The translations under genes were made by a program, and so were the position numbers. A stretch of 16,483 bases of DNA from JAISGQ01 sp045534445 (GTDB lineage: Bacteria; Bacillota; Clostridia; Oscillospirales; Acutalibacteraceae), in NCBI GenBank assembly GCA_045534445.1, contig JAZSJQ010000019.1, forward strand, positions 1-16,483. The letters run 5' to 3'. This document shows, piece after piece, positions 13,870 through 16,483 of this stretch. Positions within the stretch are counted from its first letter, which is position 1. The number at the start of each line of letters is the position of its first letter. The notes beneath the pieces are model-generated. The model did no database searches. It worked only from the letters and a program-made list of their open reading frames with translations, and was not told where the DNA came from.

Positions 13870-15126
13870 ATGATGCATCTGGCGAATGCTGTTGTTTATA
13901 CAGGTCAAAAATTTGTTAAAGCAACCGTTTCCGTTGATGGTGGTCGTATTGTTTCCGTTTCCCCGATCTGTTCTTCCGACGGGGCAGTATTTGATTTTTC
14001 AGATTATTATATTTTTCCCGGTCTCACTGATGTGCACGTTCATTTCAGAGAGCCGGGTTTTTCTTATAAGGAAACTATACGATCAGGTTCTCTGGCTTCG
14101 GCTCGAGGCGGATTTACAAATGTCTGCACCATGCCGAACCTGAACCCTACTCCTGACAGCTCGGAAAATCTTTCCGCACAGGAAAGTATAATCAAAACCG
14201 ATGCCGTAGTCAATGTTTATCCTTACGGAACCATTACAAAAGGACAAAACGGCGAAGAGCTTTCCGATATGGAGGCTATGGCTGAAAGGGTCGCAGGCTT
14301 CTCCGATGACGGCAGAGGCGTACAGTCCGAAGAGCTTATGAGGGCGGCAATGGAAAAGGCAAAGGCTCTCAACAAGATAATTGTTGCCCACTGCGAGGAC
14401 AATTCTCTGCTTCACGGCGGATATATCCACGACGGCGAGTATGCTAAGGCTCACGGTCACAGAGGAATCTGCTCCGAAAGCGAATGGGTTCCCATTGCGA
14501 GAGACTTGAAGCTTGTCAAAGAGATCGGCTGCAAATATCACGTATGCCATATTTCCTGCAAGGAAAGCGTTGAGATAATCAGACAGGCAAAGAAAGAGGG
14601 CGTTGACGTAACCTGCGAGACCGCGCCACACTATCTTGTCTACTCCGATGCTGATCTGAAAGAAGACGGCAAATGGAAGATGAATCCTCCCATTCGCTCG
14701 GAGGAAGACAGAAAAGCTCTTATTGAGGGCATCTGCGACGGCACTATCGATATGATAGCCACCGACCACGCACCCCACTCCGCAGAGGAAAAAGGCAGAG
14801 GACTTGAAAAGAGCGTAATGGGTGTTGTGGGCATCGAAACAAGCTTCGCCGCCTGCTACACACACCTTGTAAAGACGGGTATAATCACCCTGGAGAAGCT
14901 CATGCAGCTTATGCACGACAATGCAAAGGCACGTTTCGGCATAGGCTCTGACATAGAGGAGGGCGAATGGGCTGATATGACAGTATTCGACCTCAATGCA
15001 AAGTACACTATCGACCCCGACGAGTTCCTTTCAATGGGAAAAGCAACTCCCTTTGAAGGCACAGAGGTTTGGGGCAAATGTATACAGACTATTGTGAAAG
15101 GAAGTACGGTATGGAAAGCAGAGTAA
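13870..15126 (+). CDS. pyrC: Dihydroorotase (class I)
   Basis: PyrC is a zinc amidohydrolase that cyclises carbamoyl-aspartate to dihydroorotate in UMP synthesis. At 418 residues it is a class I enzyme of the type found in Firmicutes. Motifs in order are: metal ligands His56 and His58 in DVHVHFREPG; TMPNLNPTPD (87-96); the bridging aspartate in FSDDGRG (Asp146 or 147); His174 in IVAHCEDN; His227 in CHISCKES; ETAPHYL (250-256); Asp299 in ATDHAPHS; and the C-terminal ATPFEG. Two adjacent ATGs (13870 and 13873) are possible; the first is 9 bases after GGAGG. The end overlaps the start of carA by 16 bases, so the two are translationally linked. The usual TKGLKGEEL stretch reads TKGQNGEEL, a minor change. 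Confidence 0.96.
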   Translation: MMHLANAVVYTGQKFVKATVSVDGGRIVSVSPICSSDGAVFDFSDYYIFPGLTDVHVHFREPGFSYKETIRSGSLASARGGFTNVCTMPNLNPTPDSSENLSAQESIIKTDAVVNVYPYGTITKGQNGEELSDMEAMAERVAGFSDDGRGVQSEELMRAAMEKAKALNKIIVAHCEDNSLLHGGYIHDGEYAKAHGHRGICSESEWVPIARDLKLVKEIGCKYHVCHISCKESVEIIRQAKKEGVDVTCETAPHYLVYSDADLKEDGKWKMNPPIRSEEDRKALIEGICDGTIDMIATDHAPHSAEEKGRGLEKSVMGVVGIETSFAACYTHLVKTGIITLEKLMQLMHDNAKARFGIGSDIEEGEWADMTVFDLNAKYTIDPDEFLSMGKATPFEGTEVWGKCIQTIVKGSTVWKAE

Positions 15127-16196
15127 AAAGAAAGATCGTGCTGGAGGACGGCACAGAGTATTACGGCGAGGGCTTCGGCGACAATTCTGTTGACAGAGTC
15201 TGCGAGCTGGTATTCAACACCGCCATGGCAGGCTATCAGGAGGTTATCTCCGACCCTGCATACGCACAGAAGATGGTCGTCATGACCTATCCTCTCATCG
15301 GCAACTACGGTATGGCTGACGATGACTTTGAGACAAGGATCCCCGATATCGCCGCTCTTGTTACAAGAGAATATAACGACTACCCCAGCAACTTCAGATA
15401 CACAAAGACCCTTTCCGAAATCCTTGAGGAAAGCGAAGTTCCCGGTCTTTCAGGCATCGACACCAGAAAGCTTACAAGACGTATCCGTGACGGCGGCTCC
15501 TGCAGAGCTCTTATCACCAATGCGGAGACTCCTCTCGAGGAAGCACTTGCAACCATCGCAGCCACCCCCGTTCCCGAGACTCCCGTTCCTTTCGTAAGCT
15601 GCCGCAAGCGCTGGTACTCCCGTACCTCCAACCACGTTCACAATGTGGTCGCAATCGACCTGGGCATCAAGCTCAACATCATCCGCTGCTTAAACGCACG
15701 CGCCTGCAACGTTGTTATCATGCCTTGGAACTCCACTGCTGAGGATATACTTGCCGCTCGTCCCGACGGCGTTGTTATCTCCAACGGTCCCGGCTGTCCT
15801 GAGGAGCTTCCCGAGGTAATTGAGACCCTTAAAAAGCTTCAGGGCAAGGTTCCCATGATGGGCATCGGTCTCGGTCATGAGCTTCTCTGCCTCTCCTACG
15901 GTGCAGAGACCTACCGCTTAAAGTGCGGCCGCTGCGGAAGCCATCCCATCAAGAATGTTGAGACAGGCAAGGTCTACTCCGCCTGCCATAACCACACCCA
16001 TGCAGTAAGCGCAGAAAGCCTTAAAAACACCAAGCTCACCATCACCTACAAGGCAATACACGAGGACATCGTTGAGGGTGTAAAGTGCGATGAGGATAAG
16101 GTCTTCTCCGTACAGTGCAACCCCGAAAGCGCTCCCGGTCCTCACGACTGCGAGTTCATGCTTGATGATTTCGTTTCAATGATCAAAAAGAACTAA
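15111..16196 (+). CDS. carA: Carbamoyl-phosphate synthase small subunit with degenerate glutaminase site
   Basis: CarA normally hydrolyses glutamine and feeds ammonia to CarB for carbamoyl phosphate, used for pyrimidines and arginine. I chose ATG 15111 (361 residues) because GAAAGGAAG is 6 bases upstream; an earlier in-frame ATG at 15069 lies well inside pyrC. The N-terminal domain (1-160) is normal: VFNTAMAGYQEVISDP, TYPLIGNYG, GIDTRKLTRRIR. The C-terminal class I amidotransferase domain is recognisable (NVVAIDLGIKLNI, VISNGPG, GPHDCEF) but its active site is altered. The nucleophile motif G-I-C-L-G-H-Q reads GIGLGHE (Cys to Gly253, Gln to Glu257), G-H-P-E reads CNPE (His to Asn337; Glu339 kept), and N-H-G-F reads NHTH. 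The frame is intact and carB follows 24 bases later, so this is not a pseudogene. It probably supports an ammonia-dependent synthase. Confidence 0.93.
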   Translation: MESRVKRKIVLEDGTEYYGEGFGDNSVDRVCELVFNTAMAGYQEVISDPAYAQKMVVMTYPLIGNYGMADDDFETRIPDIAALVTREYNDYPSNFRYTKTLSEILEESEVPGLSGIDTRKLTRRIRDGGSCRALITNAETPLEEALATIAATPVPETPVPFVSCRKRWYSRTSNHVHNVVAIDLGIKLNIIRCLNARACNVVIMPWNSTAEDILAARPDGVVISNGPGCPEELPEVIETLKKLQGKVPMMGIGLGHELLCLSYGAETYRLKCGRCGSHPIKNVETGKVYSACHNHTHAVSAESLKNTKLTITYKAIHEDIVEGVKCDEDKVFSVQCNPESAPGPHDCEFMLDDFVSMIKKN

Positions 16197-16220
16197 GAAG
16201 AACGAAAGGATGCGATCATA

Positions 16221-16483
16221 ATGCCTAAGCGCACTGATATACACAAGATTCTCGTTATCGGCTCAGGTCCTATTGTTATAGGTCAGGCTGCCGAATTTGA
16301 CTACGCAGGTACTCAGGCGTGCCTTGCACTGAAAGAAGAGGGCTACGAGGTAGTTCTCTGCAACTCCAACCCCGCTACCATCATGACCGACACCACCATT
16401 GCTGACAAGGTCTACATGGAGCCTCTCAACCTTGAATACATGGCAAAAGTTCTCCGCTATGAGCGTCCTGATGCAATTATCCC
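16221..16483 (+). CDS. carB: Carbamoyl-phosphate synthase large subunit, N-terminal part (3' truncated by window)
   Basis: CarB is the ATP-grasp synthetase subunit that makes carbamoyl phosphate from bicarbonate, ammonia and two ATP. Only the first 87 codons are present. The family start is clear: KILVIGSGPIVIGQAAEFDY, then GTQACLALKEEGYEVVLCNSNPATIMTD and VYMEPL, which is the pre-ATP-grasp region of the first carboxyphosphate half. GAAAGGA is 10 bases before the ATG. It follows carA by 24 bases in the same operon. The segments that would contact CarA and form the ammonia tunnel lie beyond the window. Confidence 0.96.
   Translation, partial: MPKRTDIHKILVIGSGPIVIGQAAEFDYAGTQACLALKEEGYEVVLCNSNPATIMTDTTIADKVYMEPLNLEYMAKVLRYERPDAII

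Noticed and set aside
14083..14916. 277-codon minus-strand open frame opposite pyrC
   Set aside because: pyrC is complete with all metal-binding motifs; the antisense frame has no family signature.
15069..15110. Upstream in-frame ATG extending carA by 14 residues into pyrC
   Set aside because: The ATG at 15111 has GAAAGGAAG at proper spacing and gives the usual N-terminus; the extension adds sequence not typical of CarA.
15111..16196. carA as a pseudogene because active-site residues are missing
   Set aside because: The frame is intact over the full family length, the N-terminal domain and many C-terminal motifs are conserved, and it is tightly placed between pyrC and carB with good ribosome binding sites; loss of activity with retention of structure fits better.

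Overview
The window looks like chromosomal core-metabolism DNA from a Gram-positive gut-type Clostridia, most likely Oscillospiraceae (Ruminococcus-like). This rests on gene content and order, strong AGGAGG-type ribosome binding sites, sigma-A promoters, the short HisG plus HisZ system, bacterial lipoproteins, and short palindromic repeats of a style I associate with that group. The species assignment is inference. I see no phage, transposase, CRISPR array, tRNA or rRNA.

Layout. (1) 1-3190, plus strand: the 3' end of pheS, complete pheT, and a 92-residue protein of unknown function, closed by a strong bidirectional terminator. (2) 3194-5782, minus strand: two lipoprotein genes, a beta-propeller lipoprotein followed by a small two-domain lipoprotein, sharing that terminator. 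(3) 6025-13623, minus strand: a nine-gene histidine operon transcribed hisZ-G-D-C-B-H-A-F-IE. It starts at a good promoter before hisZ and ends at a terminator at about 5857-5898. It covers every step from PRPP + ATP to histidine except histidinol-phosphate phosphatase. (4) 13624-13869: a divergent control region with promoters for his (leftward) and pyr (rightward) and several inverted repeats. (5) 13870-16483, plus strand: pyrC, carA and the start of carB, the early steps of pyrimidine synthesis, behind a perfect-consensus promoter.

The most unusual feature is CarA. Its fold and N-terminal domain look normal, but the glutaminase catalytic Cys is Gly253 and the catalytic His is Asn337. Other glutamine-pocket positions have also changed, so this carbamoyl-phosphate synthase probably uses free ammonia. 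HisH, another class I glutaminase in the same window, keeps its full triad and serves as an internal control. Also notable are small palindromic repeat units in two intercistronic gaps of the his operon and a related fragment after the pheT unit, a palindromic candidate operator overlapping the his promoter, three TGTGCA-type motifs between the divergent promoters, and the small uncharacterised protein linked to pheST.
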